DNA of 64,000 nt from an uncultured Phascolarctobacterium sp. (GCF_934190775.1 NZ_CAKPTG010000001.1:62001-126000); one strand, 5' to 3'; counted from the stretch's first letter, positions 1-7,869 are shown. Notes: a model not told the origin generated them from the sequence alone. Made by a program: numbers and translations.

Positions 1-355
1 TTACTGAGCCATGTTGGTTGTTCGTAGAATATGAAGCATGACCTGTTTTCTTCGACTTGAAGTGTGGCTTGCCAAAATGCTTCCTATTGCTCCAAAAGTT
101 GTTATACGCCTTGTTCAGGTTTATTTGGGCATTGGCGAGAGCAAGGCTGTCAACCTCTTTCAGCCAAGGAAATTCTTTCTTGTACTGTGCAGGTGTATTG
201 TTAAGCCTCTTGCCTGTTTCCTTATAGTAATCAAGACGATCTCCAAGCATCTTGTTATAGATGAATCTGGCACAGCCGAAAGTCTTGGTAAACATAATCT
301 TCTGTTCAATTGTCGGGTAGAGCCTGTATCGGTATGCCTTATTCACTATAATCAC
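1..355 (-). CDS. tnpB: IS200/IS605 TnpB (RNA-guided nuclease family), 5' part only
   Basis: N-terminal 118 codons of an OrfB/TnpB protein that runs off the left edge. The GTG start overlaps the tnpA stop (GTGA), so it is probably translationally coupled; a second in-frame GTG lies 9 bases downstream. The translation begins VIIVNKAYRYRLYPT and contains FGCARFIYNKML, the usual helix-turn-helix start of IS605 OrfB proteins. TnpB proteins are RNA-guided DNases that bind the element's right-end RNA. The RuvC-like catalytic residues and the zinc finger would lie outside the window, so activity cannot be judged. Confidence 0.85.
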   Translation of the reverse strand, partial: MIIVNKAYRYRLYPTIEQKIMFTKTFGCARFIYNKMLGDRLDYYKETGKRLNNTPAQYKKEFPWLKEVDSLALANAQINLNKAYNNFWSNRKHFGKPHFKSKKTGHASYSTNNQHGSV

Positions 356-747
356 CTGCCTTGATTTTCTATGTATTTACGAATTGTCTCAATAGGAGCA
401 CCGCCTGTCGTCAGCAAGCAATAGCTTCTTGACCAAAACATTTCTTTCCACAATTTACGCCTAACTTCTGGAAAATCTTTTTTGATTAGCCTAGAACTGG
501 CACTTTTGTAAGCGTTGATGAATTTCGACATCTCGGTATTAGGATGGGCACGAAACATGATATGTACATGGTCTTGATCATGGTTCCATTCTTCCAATGT
601 GATGTTATATGAAGAGCCTATGCGAACAAATATGTCTTTTGCATATTGGCTCATCTGGTCGGAAAACACCTTACGACGGTACTTTACTACCAGAACAAGA
701 TGGTAATACAGCAAGAACACTGAATGGTTATTATTGTCTAATTTCAT
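352..747 (-). CDS. tnpA: IS200/IS605 family transposase TnpA (HUH, Y1)
   Basis: A 131-aa single-strand DNA transposase that catalyses peel-and-paste movement of the element. The HUH metal motif is visible as His60-Val-His62 (DHVHIM), and the candidate nucleophile is Tyr125 in KYIENQ near the C-terminus, both where the family has them. Length is typical of a complete protein (about 130-155 aa). It is followed by tnpB with a 4-base overlap and preceded by a hairpin-bearing left end at 836-884. No frameshift or missing catalytic residue is visible, so it could be active. Confidence 0.92.
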   Translation of the reverse strand: MKLDNNNHSVFLLYYHLVLVVKYRRKVFSDQMSQYAKDIFVRIGSSYNITLEEWNHDQDHVHIMFRAHPNTEMSKFINAYKSASSRLIKKDFPEVRRKLWKEMFWSRSYCLLTTGGAPIETIRKYIENQGR

Positions 748-835
748 AGTATAATCAGCCCTTTCACTTCTATGACTGATTATATCATAAAGCTATCTAA
801 GGAGCAATTGTCCGGCTCAATTACTTACGTAAATT

Positions 836-884
836 CGCCAGACCCACCTTCATCCCCCACCTTAGAGGTGGAGGACTTCTGGCG
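836..884. repeat. IS200/IS605 left-end hairpin
   Basis: Nested inverted repeats upstream of tnpA. The inner perfect stem is CCACCT/AGGTGG (857-862 with 866-871, 3-nt loop) and the outer stem is CGCCAGA/TCTGGCG (836-842 with 878-884). TnpA of this family recognises subterminal imperfect hairpins rather than terminal inverted repeats, and both the position about 90 bases before tnpA and the shape fit. The exact cleavage site was not resolved. Confidence 0.6.
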
Positions 885-897
885 GATTAGGTTAAAG

Positions 898-1080
898 TTT
901 ATGCTGCCAAAAGCAAAGCTGCCTGTAATACTTTAACAAAAGAATTTTTCTGGCGCATTTATTCAAAAAGCAGTATCCTGGAGACGTGCACAGCAAGCAC
1001 ATTTGCTGCTTTACTTATTGCGCCAAAAATTGTATGATAAAGGAAAAGCTTCTTCTACTATAAACAAAGGCGGGACTTGA
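898..1080 (+). pseudogene. 3' remnant of an unidentified gene next to the IS element
   Basis: Reading towards the next gene, one frame is open from 937 to a TGA at 1078-1080 and encodes a basic, Leu/Gln-rich tail (AVSWRRAQQAHLLLYLLRQK then LYDKGKASS). A natural-looking stretch in another frame (YAAKSKAACNTLTKEFF) covers about 900-950. The two are separated by a frameshift near a T-run at 945-950, and there is no start codon or ribosome site. The TGA overlaps the ATG of the downstream gene, as in a coupled operon. I read this as the end of a gene whose 5' part was separated by the IS insertion. Family unknown. Confidence 0.35.
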
Positions 1081-1565
1081 TGATGAAAAAAATACTTATT
1101 TTACTGACGCTGATTTTTGCGCTTGCCTGCACTTGCACAGCCTTCGCTGGCGCAGGCACTGATACAAACGCTAACATGGAAAAAATAACCAGCACCAGCG
1201 CTGGCGACTTATATCTTGATAAGGATAATTTGCAGGCATTGCGCCAGGGCGACAAGCTTTTTTTGCTGGTGTCTGCCGAGCTGCGCTACAATAAGGAAAT
1301 GCTGCCTAAGCTGCAGGCTACCAAGCCGGAGCTGAAAACAGCAATCAGCATGACGCAGATTTATTTGTATAATAACGATGGCACGCAGTATGCGCTGCTC
1401 AAAAGCCTGTACACCGATAAGGACGATAATGTTGTTTACACTATCGAAGGCTCGCCCAAGCTGCAGCCTGTCAAAAGCAAGCTGCAAATGCTGCTTTATG
1501 AAAGAGCGTTGACAGCGATGGAAAACCAAAAGCGTATTGCCGATATGCTCAGACGCAAAGCGTAA
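1080..1565 (+). CDS. Small secreted protein of unknown function
   Basis: A 161-aa protein with a clear Sec signal peptide (MMKKILILLTLIFALAC, probable cleavage after AFA near residue 23). The mature part is hydrophilic and mixed alpha/beta in composition and ends in a basic helix (RIADMLRRKA). I do not recognise a domain. The start overlaps the stop of the upstream gene remnant, so it was probably the distal gene of an operon whose first gene is now broken. A rho-independent terminator follows immediately. Two adjacent ATGs (1080, 1083) cannot be distinguished. Confidence 0.65.
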   Translation: MMKKILILLTLIFALACTCTAFAGAGTDTNANMEKITSTSAGDLYLDKDNLQALRQGDKLFLLVSAELRYNKEMLPKLQATKPELKTAISMTQIYLYNNDGTQYALLKSLYTDKDDNVVYTIEGSPKLQPVKSKLQMLLYERALTAMENQKRIADMLRRKA

Positions 1566-1569
1566 CAAA

Positions 1570-1616
1570 AAGACCTTGATGTCAGTTTTTACTGACGCCA
1601 AGGTCTTAATTTTTTA
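1570..1616 (+). terminator. Rho-independent terminator of the secreted-protein gene
   Basis: Perfect 9-bp outer stem AAGACCTTG/CAAGGTCTT (1570-1578 with 1599-1607), an inner GTCAGT/ACTGAC stem, and then a T-rich run. Confidence 0.85.
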
Positions 1617-1644
1617 ACGAAGCTCTTTATAAGCAAACATTCTA

Positions 1645-1673
1645 TTGCTTTAGTTGAAATTTTATGATAAAAT
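1645..1673 (+). promoter_or_regulatory. Promoter of type I toxin mRNA, module 1
   Basis: -35 TTGCTT (1645-1650) and -10 TAAAAT (1668-1673) separated by 17 bp. The same boxes and spacing occur in module 2 (10340-10368), within a conserved upstream block. Confidence 0.7.
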
Positions 1674-1736
1674 GTTTTTGACAACCGGTTCACGGGGTGG
1701 TGTTGCCTTCATTCTCTACGAATGGAGGTGATGTCT

Positions 1737-1823
1737 ATGGTATATTTCAGCTTTCAGGATTTAATGTCCTTTGGAATTTTTATCGTAGCATTACTTACGT
1801 TCATTTTTCAGAACAAAAAGTAA
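1737..1823 (+). CDS. Holin-like type I toxin peptide (module 1)
   Basis: A 28-aa peptide beginning MVYFSFQDLMSFGIFIVALL and ending TFIFQNKK: a short polar head, one transmembrane helix and a basic tail. This matches the 'putative holin-like toxin' (Hol_Tox) pattern of Firmicute type I toxin-antitoxin systems, in which the peptide damages the membrane and is held off by an antisense RNA. ATG 1737 is chosen because GGAGG (1724-1728) lies 8 bases upstream; the ATG at 1731 abuts the Shine-Dalgarno. A near-identical peptide is encoded at 10432-10518. A convergent antitoxin RNA gene overlaps its 3' region. Confidence 0.85.
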   Translation: MVYFSFQDLMSFGIFIVALLTFIFQNKK

Positions 1824-1832
1824 AAAAGTTAC

Positions 1833-1930
1833 GGACATAGAAAAACCGCCCCATGACTTTGACGAGTAGCGGAGCGGATTTTTCTTAACCCTATCGGCAA
1901 CCCACCTCTGTGGGCGGTTGTCTTTTCTAT
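1833..1930 (-). ncRNA. Antitoxin RNA of type I TA module 1
   Basis: Minus-strand RNA gene convergent with the toxin. It has a promoter at 1935-1963, a 5' hairpin (GACAACCG.../...GGTTGCC on the minus strand) and a GC-rich hairpin ending GGGGCGGTTTTTCT as terminator. The block is repeated at 1985-2080 and 10525-10620 with high identity, which indicates a conserved RNA and not chance structure. It is complementary to the 3' part of the toxin mRNA. Ends are inferred from promoter and terminator. Confidence 0.75.
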
Positions 1931-1934
1931 ATCT

Positions 1935-1963
1935 AATATACCACATAATTCACAGCTTTGCAA
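1935..1963 (-). promoter_or_regulatory. Promoter of antitoxin RNA 1
   Basis: On the minus strand: -35 TTGCAA (1958-1963) and -10 TATATT (1935-1940) with a 17-bp spacer. The arrangement is conserved in all three copies and is stronger-looking than the toxin promoter, as expected for an antitoxin. Confidence 0.75.
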
Positions 1964-1984
1964 GTTTTGAATTTATGCGCAACA

Positions 1985-2080
1985 ATAAGAAAAACCGCCC
2001 CACGACTTTCCCGAGTTCGGAGCGGATTTTTCTTAACCAAATTCGGCAACCCACCTTTGCAGGCGGTTGTCATCCTCTAT
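1985..2080 (-). ncRNA. Orphan antitoxin RNA copy (no toxin ORF)
   Basis: Second copy of the antitoxin RNA block, about 150 bp from the first. It keeps the 5' hairpin, the GC-rich terminator hairpin and a consensus-like promoter (TTGCTA, 17 bp, TATATT at 2085-2113, minus strand). No toxin-like peptide, leader or ribosome site lies upstream between it and copy 1. It may be a leftover of a duplicated module or an anti-toxin RNA acting in trans on the modules at 1737 and 10432. Confidence 0.65.
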
Positions 2081-2084
2081 GACT

Positions 2085-2113
2085 AATATACCACAGATTA
2101 TATGACTTAGCAA
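2085..2113 (-). promoter_or_regulatory. Promoter of orphan antitoxin RNA
   Basis: Minus strand -35 TTGCTA (2108-2113), 17-bp spacer, -10 TATATT (2085-2090). Confidence 0.65.
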
Positions 2114-2120
2114 GTTTTAA

Positions 2121-2160
2121 GGCTGGAATTTGAGCAAACGCTCAAACTCCAGCCTTTTTT
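2121..2160. terminator. Rho-independent terminator between TA region and autotransporter
   Basis: Stem GGCTGGAxTTTGAGC / GCTCAAAxTCCAGCC followed by six T on the plus strand. The minus-strand copy has TTAAAA after the stem, so it may also serve the autotransporter gene, whose stop is 136 bases away. Confidence 0.7.
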
Positions 2161-2295
2161 GTTCATAAGGTCAGTATGATGAACCCAGCCTCATGAACTG
2201 CCAGGCAAGCGGTTGGGAGCATTGCTTGGCGGAGTATGATGATTTATAGGAAAAACAGTTGTTATCCTGCTATGACTGCACCTGCTGCCAGCTTA

Positions 2296-5200
2296 TCAGC
2301 CAAAATGCTTAGCCTGAGTTGCATCAGCTGCTGCCTTAGCATTATCTGCGCTCACCTGTGCCTGACGCGCCAGTTTGGCTGCATATTCAGCACGCTCCTG
2401 CGCTTCTTTGGCAAGCTTGGCTGCTGCCTGATATTTTTCAGCTGCTGCCAGCTCCTTCTTAGCCTGAGCCTCGCGCTGCTCTTCTAAAAGCTTTTGCGGG
2501 GATTTGTGGCCAAAGCGCCAGGTTGCACCGATACCGCCCATGGTTTCGCCGCCGGCAGTAGACAGGCTGACGTTAATCATGAAGTTCTTGTTCGGATAGT
2601 GGAAGAAGCCCATTGCCACGCCGGTTTCGCCCTTGTATTGGCCGAGGCCGATGCTGAATTCACTCGGAGCCTGCGGATCGTAGCCAATGCTCTTCAGGGA
2701 AGCGATTGCTGCTGCCATTGCGCCTACCTTATCAACGCGGGTGTTCACGTCGTCAATGCGGTTATCAAGACGAGCAACCTCTTCGCGACGAACTGCTGCT
2801 TCAGCGTTGATGCCGCCTACTGCTGTCGAGTTGTTCTTGAACTCATCGCGAGCGGAAAGCTCAGTGTCAAGGTCATCAATTTGGCCGAGGTCGGAGAGGT
2901 TGATGCGCTTGCTGTCATCTGTTGCCGAGCCGATGGAAACGTCGCTGCTGTTAATGCGGGTTGCATTGTCAGCATTAGTGCTGTCGGTATATTCCAGGCC
3001 AGTGCCGCTTTGAACAAGCTTGCTGCTCTTGCCATCTTTATCGGTTACTTCGTTAGTGATATTGCCCTTTTCACCATCTAAGGTCTGCGCAATCTTCACT
3101 TCGCCGTTCGTTACAACGCCGCCGATATAGGTCAAGCCTTGGTTGAACTCGGATTTTTGCGTAGCATCCTTATTAGTAACAGTGTTGCTGTTGCCCGCAG
3201 CGGAAACCTTGTTTTCCGTAGTAGTCGTGCCATCGGTTACCTTGGTAGTTACGCCGTCAATATCGGTCGTGAAGTTAGTATTCTTATCGCCATCTTTTAT
3301 ATCGCTCTTAATTGTGCCATTGCCGCCGAAAGCGATAGAACCAGTGCCAGTACCTGCTGCTTCACCCTTACCAGTGATTATAAGCTCGTCAGTAATCAGC
3401 TTGCCGGTAGTAATCGTACCGCCGTTAATGTTAGTTGTCTTACTGCCGCCATTAGCAAAGGTCGTACCGTTAGCGTCCGTAGTTACAGAGTTGTTGCCAA
3501 CCTTATCGACGATGCTGTCCTTCGTAATCGTGCTCGTTGCATTGTCCGTAACCTTGCTTGTAATGCTTTCGTTCGTTATGTCGATGGAGCCTGCGCCTGC
3601 GGATACATTAGCATTATTATCGCCAACTGAAACGTTGCTCTTAACGCCGCCTTTTTCGTAGCTCATGCCTGCGCCAGTTTTCTTGGTTTCAAAAGTAGTT
3701 TTTCCATTGCCGCTAGCAGTATCATCAACAATATTAGTAATAGAACCTTTGCTAGCATTAGTACCACCAGTTACCTTGAAGTTGCCACCAGCTGCAGTAA
3801 AGCCACCATCAGCAGCCAAGGTTACACCAGAACCAATAGTTTCGCCAGTTCTTTGGTCAACAATTTTTTCACCAAGTTGAATACGCTCAACATTTAAGGT
3901 ATCAGTAGTAATTACGCCGCCGTCTATGGTTGTAGTCGTACCATGCTTAGAGCTGCTACCAGCTTTACCAGTATAGGTTGCTTTGCCAGCTTCCAGAGCC
4001 GTAGACTTAGTGCCATTCGTCAGCGTCAGGTTGCTGCCGTTGAGTACGCCAGTTGCAGAGCCGTTAGTGGAAGTGATAGCGCTGCCGTTAATAGCTGTAG
4101 TCGTGCCATCCTGACCAGTGAAGGTGTTAACACCAGTTTTTGCATTGTAGCTGAAGTAAGAAGTTTTACCCTCTGCATTTTGTCCGCTAACAGTCAAGCC
4201 GTTTTCGTCAAAACCAAACTCAGCTATTTGACTAGTCATAGATTTAGCTTTCGCTTTAATCGTGCCTTTGTCGATAATAGTCTGGTTAGCAGCATTTTTG
4301 CCAAAGGTTGCTTTTGCACCATCAATAACAGTAGTATCATCGTCAGCACCTGTAACAGTAACATCGCCTTTAGTTGTTACGTCGCCGTTGCTGCCAATAG
4401 TGATATTTTTATCAGTGCCTTTACCTAAGCTAATCTTATCAACATTCAGCTCATCAGCAGTAATGGTACCAGTGGTAATCGTATCGCCATCAATAGTAGT
4501 GGTTTTGCCAGCTGCATCACTAAAGGTTGCTTTACCTTTACTATCTGTACCCAGTGCAATGCCATTAACAGTTGCTTTATCAGCTACAAGTCCACCTGCC
4601 TGAGTCCATTTATTAGTATCATTCAACAGCAAGCTTTGGTCGGTTAAACTTGTTTTCTGGCTAACCTTTACGCTACCGTCTTCAATAACAGTATTAGTCC
4701 CGACCTGAACTTTAGAGCCAGTTTTTACTGTCAGACCAGTATTATCCAACGTATTTACTCCACCGATGGTTGCCTTTGCTGCATCAATGGAAACTACTGA
4801 GCTCATAACGCCATCTTTAATCTTCACGCCTTCAATGCTCAAGCCATTAGCAGAAGAACCCTCAATAGTTTCATTTTCAATCTTGATAGCACCAATCTTC
4901 GCAGTTTTGGATTCAACATTGCCGCCAGTAATAATTGTACCTGCGCCATCTTTAATGGTTGTTGCTGTCAGCTCTGTGATTCCGGATACATTACCGCCAG
5001 CAGCAAAGCTTACGCCCGCGATATTGCCTGTCTCAGCCTGAATACTTTTAGCAGTTACATTACCGCCAGTTGCAGTAAAGCCGTTGCCATCAGTGATGGT
5101 ATCAGCAGTAACCTTCGTTGCCTTTACATTGCCACCATCAAGCTCAACGCCATTGAATTTTTTGTCAGCAGTAATTTCATTACCGTTATATTTACCTGCA

Positions 5201-7560
5201 GTGATATCTTGTGCACTTACATTACCAGTTGCATCGACTGTATAACCCTGACTGCTGAACGGATTGCTATCGCCAACTGTTGCAGAACCAATTTTAAGAC
5301 CAGTACCCTGCTTACTTACAGCAACGTCATTAATAGATGTTACACCAGTTACCACGCCTGCTTTTGTTACACCAAAGGTACCAACCTCCAAGGTTTCATT
5401 AACCTTCAGGTTATCCATATCAAGCGTACCAGTAATGGTCATGTTGTCGGCTGTAATCTTACCATTGTGAAGGGTAACTCCACCAATTTTACTTGCCTGG
5501 GTAGCGTCAGTTTCAATTCTGCCGGTTGCAATCTGATCGCCCTTAATAACAGTCTGCGAGCCTACCGCAATGCCAAAGGTTGCTGTTTTATCCACCTGCA
5601 GCTCATCTTTCAGTGTAGTTTTGCCGGCTACACCAAGAGTGCCACCAACAGTAGTGTCGCCTTTTACTGCTAAGGTGCTGCCCAAGGTTGTTGCGCCAAT
5701 CACGTCCAGCGTACCGCCTACAGACGTATCTCCTTTAACGTTCAAAGTATCTTCCAGGGTTGTCGCGCCTTTGACGTTCAAAGTATCTTTCAGAGTTGTC
5801 GCACCGCTCACGTCCAGCTTGCCACCAACAGCTGCATCATTAGCTACTTCCAGGGACTCGCTCTTCAAGGCACCAGTTGCAGTAATATTTTTGCCTTGGA
5901 TGTCACCGGTTGTCGTTACGTTGCCCTTAGCACCATCAACAGTAAATGCACTGCCAGCTGCGCTAATGCCTTTGTCTTTCAGCCAAACGCCATCAATAGT
6001 AACACCTTTATCAGCTGTTGCTTCGTTAATTGCATCAGTTTTAATGCCATCGCCAAAGGTAGTTTCTTTAGCAAAGTGTGCTGCACCAGCTACGCTCAAA
6101 TCACCGCCAACAACAGCATCACCCTTTGCATTGAGCTTACCGTTAACAGTAATATCATTACCCTGGATATAGCCGGTTGTCGTTACGTTGCCCTTATCAT
6201 CAACGCCAAATGCACCATTTGCACCTTTAATTTTGCCATCTTTGCCGTCAATAGCTGCTTTTGCTCCGCCAAAATCATGGCCTCCGGCATAGACGCCCTC
6301 ACTGTCAATTACAGTAGAAGTCAAGCCAACAATAATGCCGTCTTCAGTAATCTTAACCTGGTTGGTTTTTCCTTCGTTAATCGTTACGCTCTCAATGTCA
6401 GTAATACTATGTTTATCAAACGTTACGCCGCCAACCTCAGAGCCATCAGCAACTTTGATTTTAGTTTTACCGTCAGTCATGCCGTGAAGATTTACTATGG
6501 CTTCACGAGTCAAAGTTGCTTGCGCAGAAGTGCCATTAGCAAATTCTTCTTCAAGAACAATGCTTTTTGCTCTTACTTCGCCGTTAGCCAGCCTTACGTC
6601 GCCAGCATGAGTAATGCCATCTATATAAGTAGCCTTGTCTGATAAAACCCTATCATCGTCAGCATATCTAATTTTTTGCGTGTTATAAGCTAATGTTCCT
6701 TCAGCAGAAGTATCGCCTACAGCTGCAACCGCCTTATCATAGCCTTTTACTTTGGCAGCAGTGATTTCCTGCATGTCTGAAGAACCGCTCTCTCGCAATT
6801 TCAGGGAATCAGTTGTCATTTCGCTGCCATCTGCGCTAATGCCGGCTGTTTTAATTTGCAAAGATGTAATATTCTTCCTAGCTGCGGTATCCATTGCTGT
6901 CAGCTCATCTACTTTGGTTTGTAACTGACCTGTAGCTGTTTGCAAAGTACCCACATCAGTTTTAATGTTAGTTACCTTGCCATCGACGGCCTTAATATTA
7001 TTTGCATTATCCTTAATATCCTTACCAACATTTGTAGTTCCATCTGTTCCTGTCAGCTCCAAGCTGTCAGCTGTAATTGCGCCACCGCTAGAAACCGTAA
7101 ACTTACCATTAGCAGCTCTAAAAGAACCATTTTCACCATTAATAGCGAACCTGCTATTGTCATACGTAGCTTGAGTAATATCTGTACCGTCATAACCAAT
7201 ATACAAACCATTTTGCGCTACTACCTTACCGCCTTCCATACGAGCATCGATGCCAGAAGCGATAATATTGGCACTTACAGAACCAGTTGCAGAAATATCA
7301 TGATCAGAAATCATAACATGTTTGCTAGTGTCACCAATAGTAATTCCATAAGTAGTTCCGCTACCACTGATAGTCACACCGCCAACAGTAAGCGTATCAA
7401 TTTCCGTATTACCGCCTTGTTTCAATTTATGTGTACTAGTATCATAATTCACCAACGCATCCGCAGCATACACCGGCTCAAGACCAATGCCCCCCCCTGT
7501 GAGAATTGCACACGTTACGGCAAGGGCCAACGCCTTGACATTACTCTTTTTCCTAGTCAT
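2296..7560 (-). CDS. Giant YadA-type trimeric autotransporter adhesin
   Basis: A 1754-aa surface protein. Layout: signal peptide with basic start and LALAVTCAILTGG core, cleaved near VYA-AD (about residue 33); a very long Gly/Thr/Val-rich passenger with short degenerate repeats (TTLKDTLNVKG, GGTLDVxGATTLG, GNVTTTGDIQG units around residues 500-800) typical of beta-roll stalks; a coiled coil near 1587-1613 (REEVARLDNRIDDVNTRVD); and a YadA-like four-strand anchor near 1612-1684 ending GGIGATWRFG. Unusually, about 70 more residues follow the anchor, an Ala/Lys/Glu-rich predicted coiled coil. ATG 7560 is chosen because AAGGAGG ends 9 bases upstream; ATGs at 7569 and 7566 are too close. A LytTR regulator gene lies upstream and candidate LytTR boxes sit in the promoter. 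Confidence 0.93.
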   Translation of the reverse strand: MTRKKSNVKALALAVTCAILTGGGIGLEPVYAADALVNYDTSTHKLKQGGNTEIDTLTVGGVTISGSGTTYGITIGDTSKHVMISDHDISATGSVSANIIASGIDARMEGGKVVAQNGLYIGYDGTDITQATYDNSRFAINGENGSFRAANGKFTVSSGGAITADSLELTGTDGTTNVGKDIKDNANNIKAVDGKVTNIKTDVGTLQTATGQLQTKVDELTAMDTAARKNITSLQIKTAGISADGSEMTTDSLKLRESGSSDMQEITAAKVKGYDKAVAAVGDTSAEGTLAYNTQKIRYADDDRVLSDKATYIDGITHAGDVRLANGEVRAKSIVLEEEFANGTSAQATLTREAIVNLHGMTDGKTKIKVADGSEVGGVTFDKHSITDIESVTINEGKTNQVKITEDGIIVGLTSTVIDSEGVYAGGHDFGGAKAAIDGKDGKIKGANGAFGVDDKGNVTTTGYIQGNDITVNGKLNAKGDAVVGGDLSVAGAAHFAKETTFGDGIKTDAINEATADKGVTIDGVWLKDKGISAAGSAFTVDGAKGNVTTTGDIQGKNITATGALKSESLEVANDAAVGGKLDVSGATTLKDTLNVKGATTLEDTLNVKGDTSVGGTLDVIGATTLGSTLAVKGDTTVGGTLGVAGKTTLKDELQVDKTATFGIAVGSQTVIKGDQIATGRIETDATQASKIGGVTLHNGKITADNMTITGTLDMDNLKVNETLEVGTFGVTKAGVVTGVTSINDVAVSKQGTGLKIGSATVGDSNPFSSQGYTVDATGNVSAQDITAGKYNGNEITADKKFNGVELDGGNVKATKVTADTITDGNGFTATGGNVTAKSIQAETGNIAGVSFAAGGNVSGITELTATTIKDGAGTIITGGNVESKTAKIGAIKIENETIEGSSANGLSIEGVKIKDGVMSSVVSIDAAKATIGGVNTLDNTGLTVKTGSKVQVGTNTVIEDGSVKVSQKTSLTDQSLLLNDTNKWTQAGGLVADKATVNGIALGTDSKGKATFSDAAGKTTTIDGDTITTGTITADELNVDKISLGKGTDKNITIGSNGDVTTKGDVTVTGADDDTTVIDGAKATFGKNAANQTIIDKGTIKAKAKSMTSQIAEFGFDENGLTVSGQNAEGKTSYFSYNAKTGVNTFTGQDGTTTAINGSAITSTNGSATGVLNGSNLTLTNGTKSTALEAGKATYTGKAGSSSKHGTTTTIDGGVITTDTLNVERIQLGEKIVDQRTGETIGSGVTLAADGGFTAAGGNFKVTGGTNASKGSITNIVDDTASGNGKTTFETKKTGAGMSYEKGGVKSNVSVGDNNANVSAGAGSIDITNESITSKVTDNATSTITKDSIVDKVGNNSVTTDANGTTFANGGSKTTNINGGTITTGKLITDELIITGKGEAAGTGTGSIAFGGNGTIKSDIKDGDKNTNFTTDIDGVTTKVTDGTTTTENKVSAAGNSNTVTNKDATQKSEFNQGLTYIGGVVTNGEVKIAQTLDGEKGNITNEVTDKDGKSSKLVQSGTGLEYTDSTNADNATRINSSDVSIGSATDDSKRINLSDLGQIDDLDTELSARDEFKNNSTAVGGINAEAAVRREEVARLDNRIDDVNTRVDKVGAMAAAIASLKSIGYDPQAPSEFSIGLGQYKGETGVAMGFFHYPNKNFMINVSLSTAGGETMGGIGATWRFGHKSPQKLLEEQREAQAKKELAAAEKYQAAAKLAKEAQERAEYAAKLARQAQVSADNAKAAADATQAKHFG

Positions 7561-7655
7561 AATCATCATCCTCCTTAACGTATAAACCAAACTCATGCGT
7601 GCGCCATCCGCAGCTAACAGCCTCCGGCGCCTTCCGCACAACTCTTATCGTCGTC

Positions 7656-7683
7656 ATTATCTCATAAAAATCTGTAAATTCAA
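7656..7683 (-). promoter_or_regulatory. Predicted promoter of the trimeric autotransporter
   Basis: Minus strand -35 TTGAAT (7678-7683) and -10 GATAAT (7656-7661) with a 16-bp spacer, giving a leader of about 80 bases before the start codon. Confidence 0.5.
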
Positions 7684-7691
7684 TATACTGT

Positions 7692-7719
7692 ATCGTAAAG
7701 CGCAAATTCTCATCGTAAA
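7692..7719. promoter_or_regulatory. Candidate LytTR-type direct-repeat operator
   Basis: Two identical ATCGTAAA boxes (7692-7699 and 7712-7719) exactly 20 bp apart, followed by CGCA in both. ATCGTAAAG matches the AgrA box ACAGTTAAG at 6 of 9 positions and has the 12-bp gap typical of LytTR operators. The boxes lie just upstream of the predicted -35 of the autotransporter and 0.2 kb from a LytTR regulator gene. Confidence 0.5.
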
Positions 7720-7830
7720 ACGCATTTTGCAAACTTTACTTGAATATTTTTTGCTGTAAACTGTAACAAACAAAACAATAATTAAAGCACATTTCCACTA
7801 AAAGCTAAAAACTACCCACTATCCACTAAA

Positions 7831-7869
7831 AAAACCTCCGCAACGGCCTTCATAACCGTAACGGAGGTT
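7831..7869 (-). terminator. Rho-independent terminator of the LytTR regulator gene
   Basis: On the minus strand AACCTCCGTTACGG pairs with CCGTTGCGGAGGTT, followed by a T-run, 25 bases after the stop codon at 7894. Confidence 0.85.

Noticed and set aside
38..364. 108-codon plus-strand ORF at the left end
   Set aside because: The opposite strand encodes the N-terminus of TnpB with a normal coupled start.
5570..5900. Regularly spaced repeats inside the autotransporter, considered as a CRISPR array
   Set aside because: Repeat units are in-frame 12-aa protein repeats with variable spacing and no conserved 25-40 bp direct repeat.
2494..7578. Many plus-strand ORFs of 60-250 codons antisense to the autotransporter gene
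   Set aside because: They are shadows of a long repetitive Gly/Thr/Val-rich gene, with Val/Ser/Pro-rich low-complexity products and no ribosome sites.
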